Positions 1-10,129 of a DNA stretch of 64,000 bases are shown one piece after another. Position 1 is the stretch's first letter. Every line of letters begins with the position of its first letter. This stretch comes from Gnetum montanum (lineage: Eukaryota; Streptophyta; Gnetopsida; Gnetales; Gnetaceae): positions 310,486 to 374,485 of the forward strand of contig MNCI01015670.1 of NCBI GenBank assembly GCA_015680685.1, written 5' to 3'. Below the pieces are notes generated by a model. It did no database searches. It was not told where the DNA came from and saw nothing but the letters and a program-made list of their open reading frames with translations. The position numbers and the translations under genes were made by a program.

Positions 1-290
1 TATGGTGAAAGAACTTTTGTTCTGGATTAATGCCACTGGTTAACACAAGCCAGCAAAAATTAATCCTTATTTTGAGTGTGAATTATTGGGGTTTAGCGTC
101 TTGCTTTGTAACTGGTAGGGTGAGATAGGACATTGGGTTTTGGCGCTTGTGCTGTTGCATTGTTTAATTAAGAAAAATGATTTTATTTTTCCGGGTGGGT
201 TTTTATGTGTAATGAGAAATGTTTCTGCATGCATGAAAATGGCCTGCAATTGGATGTTGAGTTTTGCAAAATTTGGCTTGGATGTGTAGG

Positions 291-1172
291 TTTGTCCTTC
301 CTCCTGGTTGTGATTTAGTAGCTGCTGCTGGTCTTCCGTTAGCCTTTGGTACATCTCATGTTGCCCTTGTTCACAGAGCTAGGCTTTCCCAGGGGCAGGT
401 TGGTAGCAATGAATGGTGATTAATGGTGCAGTTTCTTCTTTTAAAATTCGATTGTAATCATTTCCTTTCAAAAACTTTATTTAAAAAACTTTATTTATAG
501 GGAGTAACATTGATTGAGAAGCCATTCCAATTCCAAGTTATCTTACTCCATACACATGATGCTATTTCAAATCAAATCTTTCATTATCAAATTTGTGCTT
601 ATTAAACTTTTTTACCTCATTTTGCTTTTTACCTCATTTTGCTCATTTGGTCTAAACGGAAGTCTAAACTTGAAAAGACCTTAGGCTTTTACTCATCTAC
701 CAATCCTTTTGAGACCTTGTTTGGTAGTATAAGCATTAAGCCTCTAGTGAGCTCTTAGTTGCCTCCTTGATTCATTGATTTAATTTATTAAGAAGAATTT
801 TGTCTGCATAGGTTTTGTTGGTCCTGGGAGCTGCTAGTGGAGTTGGCATGTCAGTTGTTTAGATAGGGACAATTTGTGTCGCAATTGTTATTGCTGTGGC
901 AAAGTAAAGGTGATTTTGCTAAGTTTTTGTTCTTTCTTTGCATTGTGGTCTATGTGAATGAGTTATTATTCAATATTTTTGCTTTCAAATTCCAAAATCT
1001 TATTAGAGTTAGCATCTCATTTGAGTTGAATTATACATGACAAAGTGGCGAAAATGGCTTTCATTTCCATTTTTAGGGGATTTGATAAAGAACGATTCCT
1101 AAAGTCATTAGGTGCTAATCATGTAATTGACTCCACTAGTGGAAATATCGTATCTAATATTAGGGTATGGTG
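291..1172 (+). pseudogene. Quinone oxidoreductase-like gene fragment, three exons
   Basis: Three exon-like blocks together match the central part of plant zinc-independent quinone oxidoreductase-like proteins (medium-chain dehydrogenase fold, NADPH binding). Block 1 (291-398, 36 codons) reads AFGTSHVALVHRA and ends at a GT donor. Block 2 (812-903) follows an AG acceptor and holds the Rossmann glycine motif GAASGVGMSVV. Block 3 (1077 to about 1172) follows TTTTTAG and reads KSLGANHVID. With the donor GTAAAG at 904 the reading frame joins across both introns without a gap relative to the family. There is one in-frame stop, TAG at 860-862, where relatives have glutamine, a C-to-T change. The lysine-glutamate-bearing remainder is missing because element E0 begins at 1295. 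Exons 5' of 291 must lie outside the window. Bases 399-811 and 904-1076 are its introns; 1173-1294 is unassigned. Family assignment is from remembered conservation, not from a search. Confidence 0.75.
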
Positions 1173-1294
1173 CGATGACCTGAATTCTATTTCTAGTTTT
1201 TTGTCATTACATTGTACTAGAAGTTGGGGGGTCATTCTATTTTTGGTTTCTACTGTTACATTGTACCAGAAATTGAAGGGTCAGACTCCCCTTT

Positions 1295-2143
1295 TGATGA
1301 ACCATGATATGTCAAGCTTCGATATCGAACCTGCGATATCGTGACCTAGCCAATGATATTGGATACACGATATTGTGACTCCTATGTAAGCCTATAAATA
1401 TACATTCGGGTGCACAGGAAGGGTGTGTTAGATTCAGTAGGTGTAAGTGTAGAGTCTTTTTATTCATTTTTAGTTCATCTCAACTCTTTCCAGAGTGCAT
1501 GCTCGCAATGTGATAATTGTAATTGTACGGAACCTTTATTTGAGTGTGATGTACTTGGACACACACATGATCGACAATAAAGATCGAGATTACTTCGTCA
1601 TTGCAGCATTCATTTAGTTTTAATTGCTTACTGCTATTGTTATTTATTGTTTTCCTAATTAATATTTCTTACCCTTCATTTACTATCCCTATTATTAAAC
1701 GTGGAATGAGTACAACTTAATCACGAGCATTTAAGTGTGACTACTTGGTAACCTAGTAGCATATCTAGGAGCGCTCAAGTAATGCATGCTTGGTAATCCC
1801 AAAAGTAGTACACGAGGTCCAAGATGTGTATGGATGATTAAGGACAAATGCTTATCGCACTTAGGATAGCTTAGATTCTCTTCTCTCATCCCTCTTAGCT
1901 TAAAACAAAGTTATTTTCCATTGCCTCTAGGAGTAGCACTAGTTTAGGACCACATCATACACCTCACTCTAGATTAAACCATATTTGACAAAGAAAATAC
2001 TAGTCTAGGTGGGAAAACAACAAACTGTGATCAACGTGTAACTATCTAGATACCACAACTAGCTTATCTGCGAAGTTCGACCAGATCATGCATGAATGCT
2101 TATATTCGTATGGTTGAGTGTAGGGGTACCTTGCCACTCATCA
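1295..2143 (+). repeat. E0 5' LTR
   Basis: Starts TGATGAACCATGA and ends CCACTCATCA, matching the 3' copy at 52508-53385 along its whole length. It contains iterated GATATC-type palindromes in U3, a TATA box (1393-1400), a candidate polyadenylation signal AATAAA near 1577, and a U5 part also present in the minus-strand element E1. Confidence 0.88.
1318..1400 (+). promoter_or_regulatory. E0 LTR promoter: GATATC palindromes and TATA box
   Basis: The segment has repeated CGATATCG-like palindromes about 15-25 bases apart, then CCTATAAATATAC at 1391-1403. The arrangement fits an RNA polymerase II LTR promoter; the palindromes as binding sites are inference. Confidence 0.55.
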
Positions 2144-2144
2144 T

Positions 2145-2162
2145 TGGTGCCATTGTCAGAGA
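2145..2162 (+). other. E0 primer binding site, tRNA-Asp type
   Basis: TGGTGCCATTGTCAGAGA follows the LTR end by one base. It resembles the Athila primer binding site TGGCGCCGTTGCCGGGGA, complementary to the 3' end of tRNA-Asp; all five differences are transitions of the C-to-T or G-to-A kind expected of methylation decay. Confidence 0.75.
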
Positions 2163-2277
2163 CGATGTTAATTATTTAGATTAGTTATATCATATAAGAT
2201 CGATGTAACAAAGTATTCACAATATATCTCTTAGAAAAGAACTTAATTACAATTAAGTCACACACAAGTTCACAACA

Positions 2278-3661
2278 ATGTCTCTCTCACAAGACTATGA
2301 TAATGCAACAACCAGTAAGGCAATTCATTGGAGAACCAATGAATTATACGATGATGAAGATGAAGTTTGGAGTACTTAATCTAATGCAAGGGTCTCCTAT
2401 GTACATAAACAAAGACAACATCATCCCAACTCACAAATTCATAACCTACCTAGTGACGATGAACCCTTGCTGACCACTAAGAGCCTAATACATATACAAG
2501 AGGCTATTTGAATATCCTGTAGGCATCGTAAGGAAAGCCATTTGCCCAAGCTTGATTTAAAAAACTTTCCCAAATTTTCAGGAGGCTATGATTTAGATCT
2601 CCAACATCATTTACAAGCCTTCCATAATGCCTGTGCATGGAACAATATTGATAATGGGTGGCAAAAACTTAAGCTCTTTCCTACAACACTCATTGGCCAA
2701 GCAAAAGTATGGTATAGGTCCTTAAGACCAAAATCAATTCAACGTTGGTCGACAATGGTAGAACTCTTCAATGAAAGATATCAAACCTATGGAAGAGTGT
2801 CAACCTTGAGGAGACAAATCCAGGAGTGGAAACAAGTGCAACATGAACCCTTGGACATGGACTTAGAAAGATATTACTCTTTGTTAAACAAATGCCAGGG
2901 CCATGGGTTTAGGGTTTAGGGTTTAGGGTTCAAAAATACTGTTGCATCCAAAGTTCGTACAAAAATACTGTGTTCAATCACAGTGGTAAAAATCCTAGTC
3001 ATGGGGGAGGCCACCCCCAAATTGGTCACACCCTTCATATCATCTGAACCCAAGTGCTTATTAGGTTCAGCATCCTATTTCCTTGACTGGGTCAACATCC
3101 TCTATCTCACCACATCATTATCATTCTCGTAAATACTATCAATCCATGTCCTCTCCCACAAGATCACCACCTAATGTTCCTTATACTTCTCCTTACCCTC
3201 AATATTTGCATCCTTCACCTCCTTCTACATTGCCACCAATAGTACTAGAAGGTTTTGCACCATAGCATCAACCCACAAACGTTACTTGTGCTGCTACTAT
3301 CAACTATAGTGGAAATCCTCCACAACATCGAAGGCATCCCTTCTTTATACATGACCATAGAAAGGGACAACATAGTTTTGAGACCACTACATCCTTCCAC
3401 TCAGTACAAGTTCAACACTGTGGTGCATCTTTCTTCTCGAACCCAATGCCTCATGTTACCTTATCAATGCCACCAATCAATACTCTGGCAACTGTGTAGC
3501 CCAATGAATATAGCCACGTAGGGAGACATATCGATCCTTGCATACCATCTTACGGTCAAGGGTGCCATAGTGGGTCAACATCATATCAATTAAACTCATC
3601 TTCTAACTTGCCCCACTATGTCAACTTTAATATAGTGTGTGCACCTCAATTTAGGTACATT
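2278..3661 (+). pseudogene. gag: E0 gag, 5' part, broken
   Basis: The reading frame opens at ATG 2278 (MSLSQDYDN) and carries a Retrotrans_gag-like core at 2542-2910 with WYRSLRPKSIQRW and LERYYSLLNKCQ. The same protein is encoded on the minus strand by E1 at 47955-45956. After 2904 about 0.5 kb present in E1, including the zinc-knuckle segment, is missing and replaced by telomere-like sequence and filler. From about 2948 to 3661 a proline-, serine- and tyrosine-rich region continues in broken frames and then stops at the A1 insertion. The gag tail resumes after A1 at 41715 and fades near 41860. In-frame stops occur at several points, for example around 2377 and 2509. It would have formed the capsid protein; it is not functional. 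Confidence 0.8.
2905..2928 (+). repeat. Interstitial telomere-like repeat, (TTTAGGG)3
   Basis: GGGTTTAGGGTTTAGGG and one more unit interrupt E0 gag exactly where about 0.5 kb present in E1 is absent. The following bases (AAAAATACTG) duplicate a motif some 30 bases downstream, as templated filler would. Confidence 0.8.
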
Positions 3662-3666
3662 GCAAC
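3662..3666 (+). repeat. Left target-site duplication of A1 (GCAAC)
   Basis: GCAAC lies immediately before A1; CCAAC at 41715-41719 lies immediately after it. Removing A1 and one copy gives an E0 sequence collinear, base for base in length, with the uninterrupted homologue in E1 near 46100. Confidence 0.8.
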
Positions 3667-5465
3667 TAAAACACCATAAAATTTTGAGACCCTCTTGCTT
3701 CACTAGGGTCTTGGAGTTTAGGCAAGGACTTCCATAAGTGTAGTGTCATGACAGTTTGGTAGGAAAATTTAGGCATTGAGATTAGACTTTCCAGTTCGGC
3801 AAGTTTTCTACTTCCAGAGTTGACGGGCCTGATGGACTCTCCAACCTACCCACCTGGACAATTCACTCGGCTGACAGTCTATTCGGAAACTATGCTAGGG
3901 GTTGTCGATGGTGTTCAGGATGGATAAAATAGTTTGACAAGTTTTCTAGTGGAGAAGTCTGCTACGCTACGCTATGCTGTGCAGCATAATAAGCCTTCAA
4001 AAAAATCAATCAAGTGTTCGAATGCAAGTTTTTGCAAGATGTTTGCGCAAGGCAAAGTCAGAATTCGGCCATCGTAGGGTGCTACACTATGCTACGCTAT
4101 ATAGCATAGCACAACATAGCAAGGGAAAAACATGTAAATAATCCTCTACCAAGCTATTTCAGCAGAAGGACTGCATCTAACAGCATTGTGAATTTCAAGA
4201 CTACCATGTCTCAATTAGCCCTTGGATTACAAGCAAATTTTCCTTGTGAAACACCACAATTTCAATAGAAATGCATGTTACATTGGCTGCTATGCTATGC
4301 TATGCTATGTAGCGTAGCAAAGACGCAAACCAATAAAATGCTCCAATGGTTAACCTGGTGTGCGCCAAGGCTTTCAGCAAAAGCTGGTGACTCCAACATA
4401 AGTCTTCTGTTCAAATTGGTGGCTTCGCTGTGCTACGCTACATAGTGTAGCATAGCATAGCAAGCAGCTACACTACTTCAATGTGCTAAACAATGTAAGT
4501 GATGCAAAGTTGATAGATGTATCAGGATATCTTCAGCTAGCTCTATAGCTTGTTAGCAATGACTAAGCTCACTGTGATCAGCAACTTTGTTCCACTTTTC
4601 CATATCCCTTAATCCATCCCCCAACATTTGTCACTATGCTTGACCCTGTTCATAAGGATAGGGAAGACGTAGTCTTGGGGGGNGGGGGGACTTCATTTTT
4701 GTTGGCACACCATATTCTAGCATGTGCAGTTTCGACAACATGGTTAAAGCGTAGCAAAATTCACAACTAGCATAGCACGCCTACAAGGTACCATCATGAT
4801 TACATGTTGTGGGGTCCAAGACACATGGCACCTAAGCCATGTTTCTCGCCTGCTCCTAGCCCTATAAATACCCTAGTGAACAACGCTTAGGGGGTTGGTT
4901 TTTTTTGCATTAGCATTTGGAGGTTGGCTTTTTGCTTTGGATTTTTTGGCAGTTGGCTTTTTTGCTCAAAGAATTGGCATTTTTACATTGAGGAGAGCAA
5001 TTGGCTTGTTGGAATTTTGCATTGTTGGCTTTTAAGTTCACATTCAAGAGCATAGTTGGCACACTTTGAGCATTCTGGTTGCTTTCAAACTCTTTGTGTG
5101 CCTTCGACATGGTATAACTTGTTACACATCTTTCAAAACAAGGCAAAGAATTGAACTCTCGACCTTGAGGTGGTGCATTTTGTTACTTGAGTTTATTTTT
5201 TTATCTCTTTATTGTTATCGCTATTTGACATTATTTCCTTCATTCTTGCAATTAATCATCTTCAATTTTACCTAACGTATTTCACATTTAAAATAATGTT
5301 CACATAAGGTTAAGTTACACCGATTAAGTCCTTGCCTTATCGACCAGACTGTTCATGGTATCCTACTTCCATTTTATCCAGCACAGCCCTCGCATGGATC
5401 CAGGGTTAAATTGTTCACCCAGAAACCTCTCAGTGTTCCAGCCACCGACGTTTCCGGTTGCTAAT
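3667..5465 (+). repeat. A1 5' LTR
   Basis: Begins TAAAACACCATAAAATTTTG (the terminal TG is TA here; the 3' copy keeps TG). It aligns throughout with 39886-41714. Clusters of GCTACGCTA and its reverse TAGCGTAGC occur near 3960, 4085, 4290, 4430 and 4745. A TATA box lies in CCCTATAAATACCC near 4860. A poly-G tract near 4677 contains one undetermined base (N at 4683). Confidence 0.87.
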
Positions 5466-5470
5466 TTTTT

Positions 5471-5488
5471 TGGCACTAGAAGAAGGAC
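5471..5488 (+). other. A1 primer binding site
   Basis: TGGCACTAGAAGAAGGAC lies a few bases after the LTR and matches the site in A2 (22239) and A3 (55042). It starts with TGG as expected for a tRNA 3' CCA end; the tRNA species was not identified. Confidence 0.7.
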
Positions 5489-5706
5489 CATTTGGTGCCT
5501 TTTCTGTGTCTCACGGGTAGTCCTACATGCTCTCTGTACCTGACACTTATTAGCGTAAAAGTGACATCCTTAAGGTTTTTTACGCATTGTGTGGTACAGG
5601 TTGGTTGCAATGACGGTTCCTTTGGAACCCTGCAGAATGAAAAGCCTCTGATTGCCTCTTGATCTCTATTTTTTCTTGCTCGCAAACCGTTTTCAACCTC
5701 ACAAAA

Positions 5707-8650
5707 ATGATTTCCTTGACCACCGCTATTGCTAACTCAAACCTTGAGGTCCCCTTTTCAGTTCAGGGCACCACAGGTGTCGAGCAACCGCCTAGCCTAG
5801 TGCAAGGGCCACGCTGATCTCTCAGGATCCAAAATCGATCACCTACGAGCTTGGCAAAACATACCAAACTTTACAATTTTCTTTGTGCTAAGGTCTAGGA
5901 AAATATGCCCTTAGATATCCAAGAACTCAAAGATAAATGTCACTTCAAGTTTCTATACCATAATGGGAAGGAATTTATCCCTACTCCTGGTGCTTCCATT
6001 CCCTTGACGAAAACATATCGATGGATCTTAGATTAGATGATACGAACAAGTAGGCCTAGGAAGCAGTGAGACACGGCATCCCACTATGATGAGGCATTTC
6101 AGAATAGACAAGAGGACCTGGATTCCTAGTCCGAGGACAGGGGTCAAACTAACCCTGTGACTATCCCTCCCACCCTGTCCTTCTGGTCGAACTTGCTCTT
6201 CACGAATGCTCCCTTTATGATTACGTCTACCCCGTGGCAAACTGCAGTTTCATCAGCCACGGGTAGCCATGCTATACCCTTGGTGTATCAGCATGCCTAT
6301 CCCTCCATCTTGTTTCCAGGCACTATCCCACCACAATCTATTCCCCAATCTATCCCTTCATTGTACCAAGCACCGATCATGGCTACCTTACCTTACGTGC
6401 ACATGGTATCTATGTCATAGTTGCATACAGTCTCTTCTTCCATTCCTGCATCTACACCTGTTCCACCATTAGCGGTGGGCCCATCCCCAGCCACATGCTA
6501 GACCCCATTCACTTCTCCCCCTGCTTCGCAACCTTCCCAAATGTCATAGTACACTCACCATGAAGCATACTAGGTCCTGCAAATGGTACAACCAAGCATA
6601 GGACTGTGATCTACCTCACTGTTCACACAAATGACCTATCCTATGGCACCACCAGCAGTCGTTGCTCCAATAATACCACCCACTGGGTGGTGGACAACAT
6701 AAGTAGCACCCTTCGTAGGGGCTGTCCCAACAGCACCACCTATGAGCCAGGCCACTACCCCTACTACACCATCAATGGTGGTTGCCCATGTAGCTCCACA
6801 ACCATATGCATAATCCTCGAGTCTGGACCAATAATTCTAGCTTATCCAGACCCTTACTGAAGAAATTAAGGATATGAAAGTTACTGGTTTGAAGCAGTAC
6901 AAGTCATGGATTTCTACCATGATGATCCCATTAGCCCAACAGTCCCCATGCTCACATTACCCCCGGGATGCCACTCTCCCACTTTACAAAATACAATGGG
7001 GAGGGTGATCCTAATGCGCATCTTGTGACATTTAGATATGAGTCCCTCCTACTACAACAATGTCTACACATCATCATCTGTGTCTTTGCTATGTCTCTGA
7101 CGGGAAAAGATTTGGACTAGTATCGTGCGCTCCCACGCTCTTTTATCTCAACCCTAGAGGAGCTGTTGACTCAATTTGTAACTTGTTTCAAGTATAACTT
7201 GAGACCAGAGGTTACACTAGATTACTTAATGAGTGTTAAGTAAGATCCACTGGAATCGGTCTAGAAATTTATACAACAATGGAGCGCTACCCTGAATAAA
7301 ATTTGCAAGCTTATCATAGAGGCCCATCTGTTGGCCATCTTCAAGGGTGTAGTGAATGACTTTATTAAGTCCAAACTATACTACCTCACTCCACAAACTC
7401 TTAGTCAAGCTTTTGCCCAGACTAAGATCATTCAAGATGTGGCCAAGGCAAGTAAAGATCTGGCCTATGTTGCATATAAGAACACGTATATCAAGAAGGA
7501 CAAAGAAAAGGGTAATGTTGCAATAGCCATAGTGGCTACTGTGGCAAATGAAGCCAAGCCCAATAACAAGAACAACAAGAAGGCAACCACTGCGCCACCT
7601 AACACCACGCCTAACCCAGGCAACGCCGCTCAACCCTCCACATCAGGACCTGAAGCATCCACCCCGCCTAAGCCTAATTTCAAGCATAAAGGTTGCTCTA
7701 AATACACCCTGCTACCTGTCAAGCCTTCATAACTCTTGAAGCAATTGCTAGGGGTGGGGTATATTCAATACAAGTAGATGTTAGAGGAGGCAACCAAAAG
7801 GCATCAACGATACTACGAACTCTCCAAGAACCCCTCTTTGGCTTTTCCCAACGAGCCCCCAATTCCTAAGAATTTTAGGCTGGAACGGTTTTGTGACTAC
7901 CATCAACTTTGTGGTCATGACACGGATTACTATTTAGCGCTAAAAGATGACATTCAAAGAATGATTGATCAAGGGAAGTTGGTTCTAGATGAAAGCAACC
8001 CCATGCACCCCGAGAATCAATCTATGCATGTTTACACATATCCACTTAACACCAACAATGCCAACCACATCATCAACACTATCAACATAGACAGTAATCC
8101 CAAAATGCCCTGGCAACCGTTTGTGGTTCATGTGCCTTAGTGTAGTGCACCAACATCAGCAATGGCTAAAAAAACGCCGTAGCAACCGTTCATCCTAAAG
8201 GTCCCTCGGACATCTGCCTGTGCACCTTCTATAAACAAGACTACACCACCACCCGCACTAACACCATGAAAACCATTCATCATCAGGGGGCCAAACCACT
8301 TAATCGCCCCTGCCCCGCATAAGATAGCACTACAACCTTCTCGTCCAAGGAAGTGAGAAGAGCGTTTGACAAGTGAAGTGGCAATGAAACGTACTACCCC
8401 AAGTCCTTCCAAGCCTACTCCCTCATCCTCTGCACCTATGCCCTTCTCATCACCCAAAGTCAACGTCACTATGTGCGCACAGTCATCACCACCTTGCCCA
8501 AAAGGGTCCAACACTAAACTTGAAACTACCCCTCCTTAGGAAATTTGTCTTCTAGGGAAAATGGAAGAAGAGAAGGGAAGTAAACAATAGGAAGGTGGAC
8601 ATGACCTCATAAGCACTCTTACTCAAGTAAAACAGGCTCTAAAATAAAAA
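5707..8650 (+). pseudogene. gag: A1 gag polyprotein with zinc-knuckle-like motif
   Basis: A start is plausible at ATG 5707 (MISLTTAIANSN), as sister copies start 450-570 bases after their primer site. A proline-, threonine- and glutamine-rich N-terminal half (to about 6850) carries many stops. The conserved core starts near 6900 (YHDDPISPTVPML, FTKYNGEGDPNAHL) and continues to FIKSKLYYLTPQTLSQ near 7390. A lysine-rich basic stretch follows at about 7490-7700. At 7893-7990 lies RFCDYHQLCGHDTDYYLA, the Cys/His knuckle-like motif usual just before protease in Tat gag. From 8137 to 8650 the linker is frameshifted relative to protease. The role is capsid and RNA packaging. A2 and A3 encode the same protein with fewer breaks. 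Confidence 0.8.
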
Positions 8651-8876
8651 AAATACAATGTTGAGCCTGTATGACTTGGTAATGACTTCCACCGCACACC
8701 GTGAGGCTCTGGTTTGCATGCTAACATCCATACCAATTGATGAGAACATGCCACTAGTAGAGGAGAAAACAATCCATTCGGTTATGCTTCCTTCTACGCC
8801 TAAAGAACCACAGCCATCCCAAGTGACATTCTGTGACAACTCCATTAGGAAAGATCCTGAAAAGGGTTAGGTAACT

Positions 8877-9494
8877 ACATCACCTCTATTCATCACAATT
8901 CGGGTTGGCCAACATAAGTTCCGAAGGATACACATTGATGATAGGGCTGTTACGAACATCATCCCATTCCCCATTATGGATAAACTGGGTTTGGTAGACC
9001 AAATTAAACCCACAACAACATCATGTTTAAAGTTATTCAATGGGGCATGGGTCATGGTGAAAGGCACTATCCACATTAACTTTGTGGCAGGGGACCAGTT
9101 TCCCACAAATGCAATGTTTATCGTGGTGGAAGAGATGCCCAGGTTTAACTTGATCCTTGGGAGGTCGTGGTTAGCCCAACTTAGGATCATCTCTTCATCC
9201 ATACATCAAGAAATCCATCTATCCTATCCAGGCAGGGAGGTGGTGATCCATGATGACGAGGTGGCAACCCAGGCAATAAACAATGTAGATATGGAGTAAG
9301 GTTTGGAGGTCATAACCTCTGAGAACAGAGTACCTGTCTCCGTCTGCACTAATTGTTTGATGAAAGAGCCGGCCCAACATGTCAGCTCAGAAAATGAAAC
9401 TGCATGGGCCGAGTTGCCTTTTCAAGCAGAAGATGATGATGTGGAAGACTGTTGTAATAAATCCTCTCGGCCTTACGTATCACCAAATCCATGA
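8877..9494 (+). pseudogene. pol: A1 aspartic protease domain
   Basis: Aligned with A2 (25730-26398) and A3 (58730-59396), it has the retropepsin active-site strand, the conserved NxIPFPI region, GDQFPT and the distal ILGRSWL. In A1 the active-site glycine is arginine: DDRA, where A2 has DDGA, a single G-to-A change at 8943. The segment ends with an acidic tail (WAELPFQAEDDD) corresponding to WSELPFD in A2. It would cleave the gag-pol precursor; the arginine and the upstream frameshift make activity unlikely. Confidence 0.82.
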
Positions 9495-9639
9495 TGGGTC
9501 AGAAAGCAGTTGTGAGGATGATTGTTACTTTTATAGCATAGCAACTCCACTGCTTCCTACCTGGTTAATGTCCATAGTGCATTTATTTTTTTTTGCTTCA
9601 CATTCATTCATCTACGCTGAGTGCCTAACTTATTCTTTT

Positions 9640-9910
9640 AAACCATTCACATATCTTATGTCTACATTACCCTATGGCCTGCTAAGGCCTAAAATTGGCA
9701 AAATTTCCATTTACATTACATCTTGGCCCACTAAGGCCTAAAACTGGAAAAAGTTTCCATCTGCATCACCCTATGGCTTGCTAAGGCCTAAAATTGGAAA
9801 AATTATTTACCCCACGTCTCCGCGATGGCATAAAATGGCCTAAAACTAGTGATGGCCTAGAATGGCCTTAAACTACCATTGTGTCCCCCCAAGGCCTAAA
9901 ATTGGCTATT
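9640..9910 (+). repeat. Degenerate repeat array between protease and antisense cassette, A1
   Basis: At least seven imperfect units of the form (C)TATGGCCTGCTAAGGCC TAAAATTGGC follow protease. Similar units built on TAAA(A/C)TGGC occur at the same place in A2 (26395-26700) and A3 (59400-59640), before reverse transcriptase, and after integrase. 9911-10129 is A-rich with nothing recognised. Confidence 0.7.
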
Positions 9911-10129
9911 CAAAACAAAAACAAATAATAAAAAAACTTTCTCTTTCTTATCACCTAACCATGACCAAAAATGGCCTAAAACAAAGATGAAAAAAGATAA
10001 AAATAGATAACATAGACAATGCATAAGCCTGAATAAGATGAATTTTGTCATAATTCATTTTCCATTCAAAGTCTCAATTAAATAATGTTTGCAATAGTCA
10101 TTCAAAAATACAAATAAGATCCCTTGCTA

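Noticed and set aside
67-354. Minus-strand 95-codon frame at the left edge
   Set aside because: It overlaps the plus-strand oxidoreductase exon 1 block, which has clear family similarity and splice sites; the minus frame has none.
2905-2928. Telomere-like repeat as a chromosome end or ancient fusion
   Set aside because: Only about three units, flanked on both sides by the same gag gene; a repair scar explains it better.
3950-4460. GCTACGCTA inverted clusters as a CRISPR array or miniature inverted-repeat transposons
   Set aside because: No regular spacers, no terminal structure or target duplications; the words are short and variable and belong to the LTR.
4677-4690. Poly-G tract with one N
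   Set aside because: The matching tract in the other A1 LTR (about 40920) shows it is a family homopolymer; the N looks like a base-calling limit, not biology.
8137-8514. Minus-strand 125-codon frame in A1
   Set aside because: It lies opposite the proline-rich gag-protease linker and is not open or conserved in A2 or A3; it is a shadow.
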